DNA of 64,000 bases from Leeuwenhoekiella blandensis MED217 (GCF_000152985.1 NZ_CH672395.1:3879823-3943822), one strand, 5' to 3'. Positions 1 to 9,511 are shown, numbered from the stretch's first letter. Notes: generated by a model not told the origin, from the letters alone. Made by a program: numbers and translations.

Positions 1-1
1 C

Positions 2-631
2 GCTTTGGTACGTGTCGCTTTGGTAGGATACACCAATGTTGGGAAATCTACATTGATGAACACGATAAGTAAAAGTGAAGTTTTCGCAGAAAACAAGCTT
101 TTTGCTACGTTGGATACTACCGTGAGAAAAGTGGTTATTCGCAACCTTCCGTTTTTATTGAGTGATACCGTAGGATTTATTAGAAAACTGCCTACGCAGC
201 TGGTAGAATCGTTTAAAAGCACCTTAGACGAGGTGCGCGAAGCCGATCTATTACTACACGTTGTTGATATCTCGCACCCACAATTTGAAGATCACATCGC
301 TTCGGTGAACCAAATTATGGATGAGATAGGGGGTTCAGACAAGCCGATGTTGATGGTCTTTAATAAAATAGATCAATACACGCATAAAACCATTGATGAA
401 GATGATCTAGTTACCGAACGTACAGAAGAGCATTTTACTTTAGAAGAATGGGAACGTACCTGGATGTCCCGTGTAGACGGCGATGCCATTTTTATTTCGG
501 CATTGAATAAAGATAATATGGAAGCGTTCCGCAAGAAGGTTTATGATCGCGTACGTGAAATTCACATTACGCGTTTTCCTTACAATAATTTCTTGTATCC
601 TGAGTACGACGCTTACGGCGAAGAAGAATAG
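2..631 (+). CDS. hflX: GTPase HflX (3' part of gene)
   Basis: Ribosome-associated GTPase of the HflX family, which splits stalled or heat-damaged ribosomes in the cytoplasm. The window opens inside the gene, so the N-terminal HflX domain is missing. Visible in order: G1 loop GYTNVGKST, the threonine-rich switch I region, G3 DTVGFI, and G4 NKID, followed by a short acidic tail (GEEE). The reading frame is open from base 2, so the TTG at base 5 is an internal codon and not a start. The gene ends before a bidirectional terminator shared with the convergent DUF3078 gene. Family assignment is secure; the full length cannot be seen. Confidence 0.93.
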   Translation, partial: ALVRVALVGYTNVGKSTLMNTISKSEVFAENKLFATLDTTVRKVVIRNLPFLLSDTVGFIRKLPTQLVESFKSTLDEVREADLLLHVVDISHPQFEDHIASVNQIMDEIGGSDKPMLMVFNKIDQYTHKTIDEDDLVTERTEEHFTLEEWERTWMSRVDGDAIFISALNKDNMEAFRKKVYDRVREIHITRFPYNNFLYPEYDAYGEEE

Positions 632-653
632 CGCACTTTAGATTTTAATAAAT

Positions 654-753
654 TACCTCAAGGCGAACTCGCGAGATATTGGTTGGAAAAGAATTTTCAA
701 TTTCGAGAAAAATCTCAGCGTATTAAAGCCTTTGGCGGTGCCAACAAAAAACC
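654..753 (+). repeat. Dispersed repeat next to a terminator, copy 1
   Basis: About 100 bp that align almost without gaps to 14183-14281. Shared blocks include TGGTTGGAAA, ATTTTCAATTT and CGGTGCCAA followed by an A run and CCC. Its last part also resembles 26001-26047. All three copies end in the upstream arm of a terminator-like hairpin between convergent genes. Read forward, copies 1 and 2 both give a similar peptide pattern (PQG...WLE.NFQF), so the element may be the relic of a short coding unit. Nature unknown. Confidence 0.55.
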
Positions 754-777
754 CGATGCTTTCTGCATCGGGTTTTT
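745..777. terminator. Bidirectional intrinsic terminator
   Basis: Stem AAACCCGATGC with loop TTTCT and arm GCATCGGGTTT, with an A run on the left and a T run on the right, so it works on both strands. It lies between convergent hflX and the DUF3078 gene. Confidence 0.85.
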
Positions 778-800
778 TGTTATTTAAACTTCCGCTTTGC

Positions 801-1685
801 TTAAAAGGTATACGTAAGTCCGGCACCCAATACTTCCCGTATTTGAAATGCTCCAACGGCATTATCGTCGTAAATAGCTTGAAAAATAAAGTTGGTTGAG
901 ATAAAGTCATTCACTTTCATTACCAGATTTCCGGTGTAGTCAATATCTACATTCTGCGGATCTTCAAGGTAGTTACTGTATAAATTGAGGGTATTGCTCA
1001 AGGTCACGTTTTCCATCAAGGTGAATTTTGCAAAAGCATTTACAGAAGCACCCAATTCAAAACGCGAACTTTTACCGGCATCCACACCAAAATACTTTCC
1101 GTCAACATAATCGGCACCGCTAGTGAAGCTTGGATCTACAAAGATAAAACGTGCTGTTGCAGGCGCAATGTTTACTTTAAAATTGTCGTTTTTCTTCCAC
1201 AACATACCCGGACCAAATTGCAAATAGGCCGGCGAGAAAAAATGCGTTCTTTCAGTTCGTGTAGTATTTCCATCGGCATCTTCCCCATAGGTATATCCTT
1301 TTGCAAACTGCGTACGCATATTGGTAAAAAAGGAATAATACCAATTGCTTTCTTCAATTTGCTTCCCTAAGGTAGACGTAAACTCAAGTCGGTCGTTTGT
1401 TTTTCTGGTAAACTCCTGGTCTTTTACTTTGGTCAGACCAAAATCTCCAATGATCTTATTATCCCAGGTAAGATCGCCTTTGCGATAGTTAAAATCATAA
1501 TTAAGACTGATGTTTCCGCCGTAGTTGGAGGTCCCTCCGCCTTGCCATTCTGCGTTAAACGCAGCTTGATTGAATAATAGAGAAATGTTTCCTTCTTTGG
1601 TCCAACCCTCTTTAGGTTCGTCTTCCTGAGCCATTACTACGCCAGTGGTAAGTGCCAGCAAGAATAAAAGACTTCTTTTTTTCAT
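801..1685 (-). CDS. DUF3078 outer-membrane-like protein
   Basis: 294-aa secreted protein of the Bacteroidetes DUF3078 family; function unknown. Residues 1-19 form a signal peptide (KKR, hydrophobic stretch, VMAQ cleavage site). The rest is rich in alternating aromatic/polar strands and ends in an aromatic residue (LTYTF), as in outer-membrane beta-barrels. The motif NAEWQGGGTSNYGG near residues 44-57 is typical of the family. A TAnnTTTG box lies 23 bp upstream of the start, so it is probably transcribed on its own although it follows the suf cluster. Family call firm, barrel location inferred. Confidence 0.85.
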   Translation of the reverse strand: MKKRSLLFLLALTTGVVMAQEDEPKEGWTKEGNISLLFNQAAFNAEWQGGGTSNYGGNISLNYDFNYRKGDLTWDNKIIGDFGLTKVKDQEFTRKTNDRLEFTSTLGKQIEESNWYYSFFTNMRTQFAKGYTYGEDADGNTTRTERTHFFSPAYLQFGPGMLWKKNDNFKVNIAPATARFIFVDPSFTSGADYVDGKYFGVDAGKSSRFELGASVNAFAKFTLMENVTLSNTLNLYSNYLEDPQNVDIDYTGNLVMKVNDFISTNFIFQAIYDDNAVGAFQIREVLGAGLTYTF

Positions 1686-1707
1686 TGTTTGGTTTTAAGT
1701 GTTGCAG

Positions 1708-1715
1708 CAAAGATA
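1708..1715 (-). promoter_or_regulatory. Bacteroidetes -7 box for DUF3078 gene
   Basis: Reads TATCTTTG on the minus strand, an exact TAnnTTTG match, giving a short 5' leader of about 15-20 bases before the ATG at 1685. No clear -33 TTTG at ideal spacing. Confidence 0.6.
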
Positions 1716-1767
1716 CCGCACTCAAAAAAATAAACAGGATGCCTTTTTAATAAATCTGAAAACTCCC

Positions 1768-2277
1768 TTAATGCTTCTTTTTCTTGAATAAAGGTACAGA
1801 CGAGCACGCCTCGCCAAACATCAAACTTTTGACTTCCTTTTGCAGTTTTTGCGTAAGTAAAATATATGCGTTTTGAGGTACCGGTTTATCTGAACAACCT
1901 TTTACGATCACAAATTCATCTTTAAATTCTGAAAGATCCAGCTCTTGAATAATTTCAGCATAAAGAATACTTTCAAGATCGGTAAGTGAACCGATTACCA
2001 CTTTCTTGGCTACAGGTTCCAGATAGGTCGTTACTAACATAAAAGCCCACGCCGGCACGATCGCATCGGTACTGCAATACAGCGCCACATACGCATCTTC
2101 ATAAGCTTCCCAATCGTATGCTTTTAGGCTTGCTCTAAATTCTTTTTCGCGCAGCAGAAAACCTTCCGTCAACCACTGTGCGATATCTATAGTTTCCCGT
2201 CTTCCGGCGGGATATAATTTTTCTAGATCAAAGGTCTTAAGCTTGCTGTTGGCTACCCGGTTAACAATCTCTTCCAT
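1768..2277 (-). CDS. DUF2480 family protein
   Basis: 169-aa cytoplasmic protein of DUF2480, a family confined mostly to Bacteroidetes and usually found beside suf genes. No signal peptide, membrane segment or known catalytic motif is visible. Conserved-looking features are the W-rich segment around residues 35-80 and a lysine-rich end (FKKKKH). It follows the SufT-like gene with a 14-base gap, so it is probably cotranscribed with the Fe-S assembly genes. A role in Fe-S biogenesis is suggested by position only. Confidence 0.85.
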   Translation of the reverse strand: MEEIVNRVANSKLKTFDLEKLYPAGRRETIDIAQWLTEGFLLREKEFRASLKAYDWEAYEDAYVALYCSTDAIVPAWAFMLVTTYLEPVAKKVVIGSLTDLESILYAEIIQELDLSEFKDEFVIVKGCSDKPVPQNAYILLTQKLQKEVKSLMFGEACSSVPLFKKKKH

Positions 2278-2291
2278 AGCACTATTTTAGA

Positions 2292-2621
2292 TTAAAGTAA
2301 TCCCAGCTCCAGTTTTGCTTCTTCACTCATCAGATCCTGGCTCCACGGCGGGTCAAACGTAATTTCAACCTCACAGTCTTTAACCATATCGATGGTTTTT
2401 ACTTTCTCTTCAACTTCTACCGGAAGCGTTTCTGCAACGGGACAGTTGGGCGTAGTAAGCGTCATTAGGATCTTAGTCTCATAATCTTCGTTTACAAATA
2501 CGTCATAAATGAGTCCCAGTTCATAAATATCTACCGGGATTTCCGGATCGTAAATCGTCTTAAGTACGCGAACTACTTTTTCGCCTAACTCTTGTGTATC
2601 TATCTCTTTTGTATCGCTCAT
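2292..2621 (-). CDS. SufT-like MIP18/DUF59 Fe-S assembly factor
   Basis: 109-aa protein of the MIP18 (DUF59) family. These proteins help mature Fe-S proteins, and in Gram-negatives a version is attached to SUF systems. The family motif DPEIPVDIYELGLIYD is at residues 26-40 and the conserved cysteine (TTPNCPVAE) is Cys60, followed by DPPWS near residue 90. It sits between sufE and the DUF2480 gene on the same strand. The family also includes PaaD-like proteins, but the suf context makes that unlikely. Confidence 0.9.
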   Translation of the reverse strand: MSDTKEIDTQELGEKVVRVLKTIYDPEIPVDIYELGLIYDVFVNEDYETKILMTLTTPNCPVAETLPVEVEEKVKTIDMVKDCEVEITFDPPWSQDLMSEEAKLELGLL

Positions 2622-2720
2622 AATATTAATCTTTAAATCGTTTGTCTAGGGCGCTTGGTATGCCTCTATATCAATAGACTACAGATTCCTGCTGTTAGTG
2701 TTAAGCCATTTCTCAATTCA

Positions 2721-3149
2721 TCAGGATTCTGCTTTTGCCTGATAGGCCACTGCATATAATTTTATCTGCTTGATCATACTCACCAAACCATTAGCACGGG
2801 TTGGCGACAAATGTTCTTTTAAGCCGATTTTATCAATAAAAGAAGTGTCGGCATCCAGAATAGCTTGCGGCGGTTGATTAGAAAAAGAACGAATCAAGAT
2901 CGCTATGATCCCTTTGGTAATTATTGCGTCACTATCTGCAGTGAATTCAATATTCCCTTCATTAAAATCTGCGTGAACCCAAACTTTACTTTGACAGCCT
3001 TTGATGATGTATTCGTCGGTTTTATATTTATCGTCAATGAGTGGTAGTGATTTTCCCAACTCGATCATATATTCATAACGCTGCATCCAGTCGTCAAACA
3101 TCTCAAATTCTTCAATGATCTCTTGTTGTATTTCTTGAATACTACTCAT
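2721..3149 (-). CDS. sufE: Cysteine desulfuration protein SufE
   Basis: 142 aa. SufE takes the persulfide sulfur from SufS and passes it to the SufBCD scaffold. The catalytic cysteine lies in IIKGCQSKVW (Cys52), the hallmark of SufE. Length matches the family (about 140). It follows the META lipoprotein gene with an 11-base gap and precedes the SufT-like gene. Soluble, no signal. Confidence 0.95.
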   Translation of the reverse strand: MSSIQEIQQEIIEEFEMFDDWMQRYEYMIELGKSLPLIDDKYKTDEYIIKGCQSKVWVHADFNEGNIEFTADSDAIITKGIIAILIRSFSNQPPQAILDADTSFIDKIGLKEHLSPTRANGLVSMIKQIKLYAVAYQAKAES

Positions 3150-3160
3150 AGTAGTTTGCT

Positions 3161-3556
3161 TTATTTTGCTGTTAAAATCAATTCTTCGTCCGCGTTGTAA
3201 AGTTCTAATACACTCTTATCAAAGCTAAAGTTACTCGCTTTGAGTAAGGCCTGAAAAAAGTTGTATTCTACAGAAGTTCCTTCGGGACACATCATTTTTG
3301 TCGCCATAGCCGGTGAAAACTTAATATTATTTTCACTTACCACATAGGTCGCACTATAGCTGTTGCACACGCCTTTACCGCTAACCTGACCTTTTTCCGG
3401 ATCAAAGATCAAGGTGATCTTTTTATCAGAGACTGTATCGCCTTGAACAGCCTGCACAACGTATTCTCCTTTTGGACCCTTAATTTTCTTATCTGCTGAC
3501 TTACAAGCATTAAAACTCACAAAGGCCAGTAACAATACGATAGCAAATGTTTTCAT
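3161..3556 (-). CDS. META-domain lipoprotein in the suf cluster
   Basis: Predicted 131-aa lipoprotein. The start is placed at the ATG at 3556, because this gives a clean lipoprotein signal (MKTFAIVLLLAFVSFNACKS, lipobox FNAC); the open frame extends 12 codons further without a signal. The mature part fits the META/HslJ fold: G.G.CN.Y (GKGVCNSYSA) and MATKMMCPEG, the usual METKMACP-like block with two cysteines. Such proteins are linked to heat shock or antibiotic tolerance in other bacteria. It lies between sufS and sufE with short gaps, an unusual place for a secreted lipoprotein. Confidence 0.8.
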   Translation of the reverse strand: MKTFAIVLLLAFVSFNACKSADKKIKGPKGEYVVQAVQGDTVSDKKITLIFDPEKGQVSGKGVCNSYSATYVVSENNIKFSPAMATKMMCPEGTSVEYNFFQALLKASNFSFDKSVLELYNADEELILTAK

Positions 3557-3621
3557 AGTTGAGTATTTTAATGTGAAAATACTAGGAATCAATAAAATAT
3601 GCAGCGGCCTAAAGGTTAAAA

Positions 3622-4860
3622 TTAGCCCAACATGCTTACTGCCTTTTTTACCGCAGCTACAAAGACATCAATTTCTTCTTTGGTGTTGTAAAAAGAGAAC
3701 GAAGCTCTTACCGTTCCCGGAATTTTATAAAAATCCATTATAGGTTGTGCACAATGATGTCCCGTGCGTACCGCAACTCCCAATTTATCTAAAATGGTCC
3801 CGATATCATAAGGGTGAATAGATCCCACGTTAAACGAGATCACGGCGGTTTTATCTTTTGATTCCCCGTAAATACGTAAATCTTCTATCTCTAGAAGCTG
3901 TTGGGTAGCATAGACGAGCAGCTCGTGCTCATACGCAGCAATAGCATCAAAACCAATCGCATTCATATAATCGATGGCAGCACCAAAGGCAATACCCCCA
4001 CAGATATTTGGAGTTCCTGCTTCAAATTTATGAGGTAATCCCGCATAGGTCGTTTTTTCAAAAGTAACCTGATCGATCATCTCACCACCTCCTTGATACG
4101 GAGGCAATTTTTCTAGCCACGCTTCTTTTCCATAAAGCATTCCCACTCCTGTAGGACCACACATCTTGTGTCCTGAAACCACATAAAAATCAACGTCCAA
4201 AGCCTGAACATCTGCCTTGATATGTGGTGAAGCTTGCGCCCCATCTACCAAAACAGCGCCTCCGACTTGGTGGGTTTTTGCAATTATTTCTTCAATAGGG
4301 TTTACGGTACCGAGTGCATTACTCACGTGGTTCACAAAAACCAGTTTTGTCTGCGCAGAAAGCAACGCGTCAAAGGCATTCATATCTAATTCCCCGCTGT
4401 CAGTCATCGGAATGACTTTAAGCACTGCTCCTGTTTTTTCACAAAGCATTTGCCACGGCACAATATTAGAATGATGCTCTAATGCCGAAACAATGATTTC
4501 GTCACCTGCCTTTAAAATTTCAGAAAAACCTGAAGCTACAATATTGATCCCGTGCGTGGTTCCTGAGGTAAAAAGCGTTTGATACGCCTGCGGAATATTG
4601 AAATGCTTTTGCAGTTTTATGCGCGCTTGCTCGTAAGCATCTGTTGCTTCTTGCGATAACGCGTGTACACCACGATGAATATTGGCATTATAATTTGAAT
4701 AATAATCCACGATCACATCGATCACCTGTTGCGGCGTTTGTGAAGTCGCTGCATTATCAAAATAAACCAAGGGCTGCCCGTTAACCTTGCGGTTTAGAAT
4801 AGGAAAATCTTCGCGTATTCTTAAGACATCAAAGGTTGATGTGGTACTAGCAGTAGCCAT
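3622..4860 (-). CDS. sufS: Cysteine desulfurase SufS
   Basis: 412-aa PLP enzyme that removes sulfur from cysteine to form a persulfide for Fe-S assembly. Seen: N-terminal YFDNAATSQTP, the PLP-binding lysine in SGHKMCGPTG (Lys232), and the catalytic cysteine in RTGHHCAQP (Cys370), the group II (SufS/CsdA) signature with a short active-site loop. Length is normal. It lies 45 bases downstream of sufD and is followed by the META lipoprotein gene and sufE, its partner. Confidence 0.97.
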   Translation of the reverse strand: MATASTTSTFDVLRIREDFPILNRKVNGQPLVYFDNAATSQTPQQVIDVIVDYYSNYNANIHRGVHALSQEATDAYEQARIKLQKHFNIPQAYQTLFTSGTTHGINIVASGFSEILKAGDEIIVSALEHHSNIVPWQMLCEKTGAVLKVIPMTDSGELDMNAFDALLSAQTKLVFVNHVSNALGTVNPIEEIIAKTHQVGGAVLVDGAQASPHIKADVQALDVDFYVVSGHKMCGPTGVGMLYGKEAWLEKLPPYQGGGEMIDQVTFEKTTYAGLPHKFEAGTPNICGGIAFGAAIDYMNAIGFDAIAAYEHELLVYATQQLLEIEDLRIYGESKDKTAVISFNVGSIHPYDIGTILDKLGVAVRTGHHCAQPIMDFYKIPGTVRASFSFYNTKEEIDVFVAAVKKAVSMLG

Positions 4861-4905
4861 ATGTACAATTTTTGACGATTTAGTCGCAAGACGAATAGGT
4901 CTTGC

Positions 4906-6219
4906 CTAGAGATCAAAACCAATATTAACGCCAAGTTTTTCGGCGATAAGATTGGTAATACGTGCTTTTAACTGTGGTATTTTTACACTTTCTAAAACAT
5001 TATTCGCAAACGCATACATCAACAAAGCACGACCTTCTTTTTTACCGATTCCGCGGGTACGCATATAGAATAGAGCATCTTCATCAAGCTGCCCAATGGT
5101 ACACCCATGAGAACATCTCACATCATCTGCAAAAATCTCAAGCTGCGGTTTAGAATTGATCGAAGCTTTATCACTTACCAAAATATTGTTATTAGACTGG
5201 TAGGCATTGATTTTCTGAGCGATATCGTCTACAACCACTTTACCATTGAATACTCCGGTAGCTCTGTCGTCAAAAATCCCTTTGTAGTCTTGGTGACTTT
5301 CACAATTAGGCTGTCTGTGATGCACAAGGGTATTGTGATCTACGTGCTGTTTATCTTCAATGATGGTAACCCCTTTTAGAATAGAGTTGATGTGTTCACC
5401 ATTTTGATAATAATTCAGATTATTACGCGTAAGCTTTCCTCCGAAAGAAAAGGTATGAACCGATACTTCACTTGATTCCTGCTGATCGATGTGTGTATTA
5501 TCGATTAGTGAAGCATTTTCTTTGTCGTTCTGAATTTTGTAGTAATCTACACGCGCGTGCTTACCGGCATAAATTTCGGTAACCGAATTGGTAAATACTG
5601 CATTTGAACTCAAACTCTGGTGACGCTCTATAACCTGAACTTCTGCATTCTCTTCAGCAACAATTAAGTTACGCGGCTGAAGCATTAAATTTGCTTCGCT
5701 TCCGGTAGATAAATGCACGATCTGTATAGGCTTGTTTACTGCGCGACTCTTGGGCACATAGATGTAAGCCCCTTCTTTTGCAAAAGCCGTGTTTAATGCT
5801 GTAAGGCTTTCCTTTTTTGCAATTTTATTGAAGTATACATCAATGACCTGCTTAAATTTAGGCTTTGTAAGCGCTGAACTCAACAGACAAACATCAACAC
5901 CATCGTGTGTAGTTTCTGAAAGGTACGAACTGTACACCCCATCGATAAAAACGATCTTAAAGGTGTCTATATCATTTAGAAAGTATTGCTTTACGTCTTT
6001 GAACTCAATAGCATCATCAGCGTGCGATACCAAGCTGTAATCAGGTTTGGTAACGCTGTTTAAAGAAGTGTATTTCCAGTTTTCATCTTTCTTACTTGGG
6101 AATCCCTCAGTCTCGAAAACTTTTATGGCTTGATCTTTTATATCAAGAATACTGTTGTCAAATGACGTATTCTCTTGAAAGGTCAAGTATGATGATAATA
6201 ATTTATCTTTTAAACTCAT
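4906..6219 (-). CDS. sufD: Fe-S assembly scaffold protein SufD
   Basis: 437 aa; partner of SufB in the SufBC2D scaffold where clusters form. The C-terminal half has the SufB/SufD beta-helix core: DVRCSHGCTIGQLDEDALFYMRTRG-type region (here RCSHGCTIG near residue 372, the conserved SufD histidine/cysteine area) followed by the helical end. It is separated from sufC by a broken four-helix-bundle gene, so the sufC-sufD gap is about 450 bases instead of the usual few. Confidence 0.95.
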   Translation of the reverse strand: MSLKDKLLSSYLTFQENTSFDNSILDIKDQAIKVFETEGFPSKKDENWKYTSLNSVTKPDYSLVSHADDAIEFKDVKQYFLNDIDTFKIVFIDGVYSSYLSETTHDGVDVCLLSSALTKPKFKQVIDVYFNKIAKKESLTALNTAFAKEGAYIYVPKSRAVNKPIQIVHLSTGSEANLMLQPRNLIVAEENAEVQVIERHQSLSSNAVFTNSVTEIYAGKHARVDYYKIQNDKENASLIDNTHIDQQESSEVSVHTFSFGGKLTRNNLNYYQNGEHINSILKGVTIIEDKQHVDHNTLVHHRQPNCESHQDYKGIFDDRATGVFNGKVVVDDIAQKINAYQSNNNILVSDKASINSKPQLEIFADDVRCSHGCTIGQLDEDALFYMRTRGIGKKEGRALLMYAFANNVLESVKIPQLKARITNLIAEKLGVNIGFDL

Positions 6220-6249
6220 AATTAAATTTAATATTCAAAGTTTTAGAAT

Positions 6250-6648
6250 TCAAGATTTAGCCTGAAACTTACTTCCTTTGAGTTCTGTTTTGTTCAAATA
6301 GTTTATAAAACCAGCTATCTGTTTACTTAATTGTTCGCACTTTGATGTTAGCGCTTCCAATTGAGGCTTGTCGATATAATCCCAGTCATAAATTCTATAT
6401 ACTTGAGATCTAACTTCTCCACAAGAGCCTTTTGCAATTGATAAAAATTGCCTGAATTCTAAATTACCATTGCGTTAAAATCCTTCGGCGATATTATCCA
6501 TTACGCTTCCAGATGAACTAATAATCTGATCCCTTAATTTAAAATTAGTACAGAGCTCTGTACTTTTTATAATTTCAATGATATCCTGCGCCAAAACTCG
6601 TGCATCCAGCCAGATCTGCAAATCTTCAAATCGCTTTATAGATGCCAT
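6250..6648 (-). pseudogene. Broken four-helix-bundle (23S rRNA intervening-sequence type) protein
   Basis: Reading from the ATG at 6648 gives MASIKRFEDLQIWLDAR..., the typical start of the S23/IVP four-helix-bundle family (TIGR02436). The frame meets a TAA at codon 58 (6477-6475), exactly where the family reads IAEGFER, so one GAA-to-TAA change explains it. The same frame then runs on for 74 codons with family-like sequence (GNLEFRQFLSIAKGS, GEVRSQVYRI) to TGA at 6250. Total length of 132 codons matches the family. It lies inside the suf operon between sufC and sufD, same strand. Function of the family is unclear; these genes behave like inserted cargo. Confidence 0.85.
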
Positions 6649-6675
6649 AATTTTGAATTTTGAAGCTTGAATCTT

Positions 6676-7428
6676 CTAAGCTGTAAGTTCAGCTTTTACC
6701 CAATCGTATCCTTTCTCTTCCAGTTCGAGCGCTAACTCTTTACCTCCGGATTTTACGATTTTTCCGTCTACTAAAACGTGTACAAAGTCTGGGACGATGT
6801 ATTCTAAAAGACGCTGGTAATGCGTGATTACAATAACCGCATTGTCTTTGCTTCGCAATTTGTTCACACCATTAGAAACGATACGCAATGCATCAATATC
6901 CAAACCTGAATCCGTCTCATCAAGAATGGCCAATTTTGGCTCTAACATCGCCATTTGGAAGATCTCATTACGTTTCTTCTCACCACCTGAAAACCCTTCA
7001 TTAAGCGAGCGCGATAAGAACTTGCGATCGATCTCTAACAACTCAGACTTTTCACGAATCATCTTAAGCATATCGCTAGCGGGCATATCTTCTAGACCTT
7101 TAGCTTTACGCGTCTCATTGATCGCCGTTTTGATAAAGTTGGTAACAGAAACACCAGGGATTTCAACAGGATACTGAAACGATAAGAACACGCCTTGGTG
7201 TGCACGTTCTTCTGCATCTAATTCTAAGATAGACTCGCCTTCAAAAATGATATCACCACCATTCACTTCGTACTCTTCTTTCCCGGCAATTACAGAAGAC
7301 AATGTACTTTTACCCGAACCGTTAGGTCCCATTATGGCGTGTACTTCACCTGCATTTACCTTAAGGTCAATACCTTTAAGGATATCTTTATCTTCTATAC
7401 CTGCATTAAGATTTTTTATCTCTAACAT
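6676..7428 (-). CDS. sufC: Fe-S assembly ATPase SufC
   Basis: 250-aa ABC-type ATPase of the SUF scaffold complex. Walker [10 protein letters not shown] (residues 34-42), SufC-type signature [10 protein letters not shown], Walker [13 protein letters not shown], then the H-loop VITHYQRLL. No membrane segment, as expected: it acts with SufB and SufD in the cytoplasm. It follows sufB by 53 bases. Confidence 0.97.
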   Translation of the reverse strand: MLEIKNLNAGIEDKDILKGIDLKVNAGEVHAIMGPNGSGKSTLSSVIAGKEEYEVNGGDIIFEGESILELDAEERAHQGVFLSFQYPVEIPGVSVTNFIKTAINETRKAKGLEDMPASDMLKMIREKSELLEIDRKFLSRSLNEGFSGGEKKRNEIFQMAMLEPKLAILDETDSGLDIDALRIVSNGVNKLRSKDNAVIVITHYQRLLEYIVPDFVHVLVDGKIVKSGGKELALELEEKGYDWVKAELTA

Positions 7429-7481
7429 ATTCTCTATTCTTTGGGGCTAAATGCCTTTTTCTGATGTTCTTTATTTTGTTT

Positions 7482-8927
7482 TTATCCTACGGAACCTTCT
7501 AATGAAATCTCCAATAATTTTTGTGCTTCTACCGCAAACTCCATCGGAAGCTTATTCAATACTTCTTTACTGAAACCATTTACGATCAATGCAATTGCTT
7601 TTTCGGTATCAATTCCGCGCTGGTTGCAGTAGAAGATCTGATCTTCACCAATTTTACTGGTAGTCGCTTCGTGCTCTACTTTAGCAGATTTGTTCTTGGC
7701 TTCGATATACGGGAAGGTATGTGCGCCACACTTATTCCCCATCAAAAGTGAATCACATTGCGAGAAGTTACGTGCATTTTCTGCTCTACCATTAATTTGA
7801 ACTAAACCGCGATAACTATTTTGCGACTGTCCTGCTGAAATACCTTTTGAAATGATCGTACTCTTTGTATTCTTACCTAAGTGAATCATTTTGGTTCCTG
7901 TATCTGCCTGCTGAAAGTTATTAGTCACCGCGATCGAGTAAAACTCTCCGATGGAATTATCACCTTTCAATACACAACTTGGATATTTCCAGGTAACGGC
8001 ACTACCGGTTTCTACTTGTGTCCAGGAAATCTTGGCGTTTTTCTCACAAAGTCCACGCTTGGTCACAAAGTTGTAAACTCCACCTTTTCCTTCGTCATTA
8101 CCGGGATACCAGTTTTGAACGGTAGAATATTTGATCTCTGCATCATCAAGAGCGATCAACTCTACCACGGCAGCGTGCAACTGATTCTCATCACGCGAAG
8201 GTGCAGTACATCCCTCAAGATAACTTACATAACTTCCTTCATCTGCCACAACCAGCGTACGCTCAAACTGACCGGTTCCCGCTTGATTGATTCTAAAATA
8301 GGTTGAAAGTTCCATTGGGCAACGCACGCCTTTTGGAATATAACAGAACGAACCGTCACTAAATACAGCGCTGTTTAAAGCCGCGTAAAAATTGTCGGTT
8401 TTAGGTACAACTGTACCAATGTATTTTTTCACCAATTCCGGATGCTCTTTAATCGCCTCAGAAATTGAACAGAAGATAATTCCTTTTTCTGCTAAGGTTT
8501 TTTTGAATGTTGTAGTTACCGAAACAGAATCCATAACCACATCTACAGCTACTCCCGCAAGTTTCTTTTGCTCATCAAGAGAAATACCAAGACGTTTAAA
8601 AGTATCTAGCAATTCTGGATCAACCTCATCAAGACTATCGTATTTCGGCTTTTTTGAAGGTGCCGAGTAGTACGAGATATTCTGAAAATTAGGTTTTTCA
8701 TAATGCACATTAGCCCATTCTGGCTCTTCAAGTGTTTGCCAGTGTCTAAACGCTTCAATACGCCATTCGGTCATCCACTCCGGCTCTTCTTTTTTCTTAG
8801 AGATCGCGCGAACGATATCCTCGTTAAGCCCCACCGGAAAAGTTTCAGATTCTATATCGGTATAAAAGCCGTACTTATATTCTTTGGTAGCTAATTCTTT
8901 TTCTAAATCGTCTTCTGTATATGCCAT
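7482..8927 (-). CDS. sufB: Fe-S assembly scaffold protein SufB
   Basis: 481 aa; main scaffold on which Fe-S clusters are built with SufC and SufD. Full length for the family. Recognised by [19 protein letters not shown] near the middle, [19 protein letters not shown], and [11 protein letters not shown] with the conserved cysteine and [16 protein letters not shown]-like C-terminal core. It is second in the operon, 42 bases after sufA. Confidence 0.97.
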   Translation of the reverse strand: MAYTEDDLEKELATKEYKYGFYTDIESETFPVGLNEDIVRAISKKKEEPEWMTEWRIEAFRHWQTLEEPEWANVHYEKPNFQNISYYSAPSKKPKYDSLDEVDPELLDTFKRLGISLDEQKKLAGVAVDVVMDSVSVTTTFKKTLAEKGIIFCSISEAIKEHPELVKKYIGTVVPKTDNFYAALNSAVFSDGSFCYIPKGVRCPMELSTYFRINQAGTGQFERTLVVADEGSYVSYLEGCTAPSRDENQLHAAVVELIALDDAEIKYSTVQNWYPGNDEGKGGVYNFVTKRGLCEKNAKISWTQVETGSAVTWKYPSCVLKGDNSIGEFYSIAVTNNFQQADTGTKMIHLGKNTKSTIISKGISAGQSQNSYRGLVQINGRAENARNFSQCDSLLMGNKCGAHTFPYIEAKNKSAKVEHEATTSKIGEDQIFYCNQRGIDTEKAIALIVNGFSKEVLNKLPMEFAVEAQKLLEISLEGSVG

Positions 8928-8969
8928 ATACTGTTATCTATGCTGTTTTAAAAAACAGATTTTATCTTA

Positions 8970-9299
8970 TTACAATGAAAAACTCTCTCCACAACCGCAT
9001 GTACGTTGTGCATTGGGATTGTTAAAGACAAAGCCTTTACCATTCAATCCACCACTATACTCCAAGGTTGTTCCTATCAAGTAGAGAAAACTGCGCTTAT
9101 CTACGATCAACTTAATGTTGTTATCCTCAAAGAGTTTATCTTCTTCAGCGATACTTTTATCAAACTTCAAATCATAGGATAAGCCGCTACACCCGCCACT
9201 CTTCACGCCTACCCTAACATAATCTGTATTAGGATCATAACCATCCTCTGTCATAAGGCTGGCTATCTTCTTTTTTGCGTCTTCACTTACTTTAATCAT
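8970..9299 (-). CDS. sufA: HesB/IscA-type Fe-S carrier SufA
   Basis: 109-aa A-type carrier that accepts clusters from the scaffold and hands them to target proteins. The three conserved cysteines are present: Cys37 in SGGCSGLSY, and Cys101 and Cys103 in TCGCGESFSL at the C-terminus. First gene of the suf operon; a TAnnTTTG box lies just upstream of its start. Could equally be called ErpA/IscA, but context points to SufA. Confidence 0.93.
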   Translation of the reverse strand: MIKVSEDAKKKIASLMTEDGYDPNTDYVRVGVKSGGCSGLSYDLKFDKSIAEEDKLFEDNNIKLIVDKRSFLYLIGTTLEYSGGLNGKGFVFNNPNAQRTCGCGESFSL

Positions 9300-9317
9300 A
9301 ATTCAAATTAATTAGTG

Positions 9318-9325
9318 CAAATATA
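9318..9325 (-). promoter_or_regulatory. Bacteroidetes -7 box for the suf operon
   Basis: Minus strand reads TATATTTG, exact TAnnTTTG, 19 bases from the sufA start. No recognisable -33 TTTG at good spacing and no regulator operator could be assigned. Confidence 0.6.
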
Positions 9326-9511
9326 CCATTTAAGTAGGGTTTTACCATACATCCTTACATTAAACTATCTTATCCTTCAATAGGAGAAATATATCAATTT
9401 TGAAGCCCCTGCTATAGCTCCCACGCTGCCTGAAACGACCTCTATTTCAGTTAAAAGATCTTCTCCTCATTTTAAAGCTGCGCTTTCTGCGTGGTTTCAA
9501 GTTATTCCCAT

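Noticed and set aside
653-910. 85-codon minus-strand frame across the hflX/DUF3078 gap
   Set aside because: It runs through the terminator and into the DUF3078 gene in another frame; the shared repeat explains the open frame.
5107-5379. Open frames opposite sufD, sufB, nrdA and other genes
   Set aside because: They are antisense shadows of well-supported genes, without own start signals or domains.
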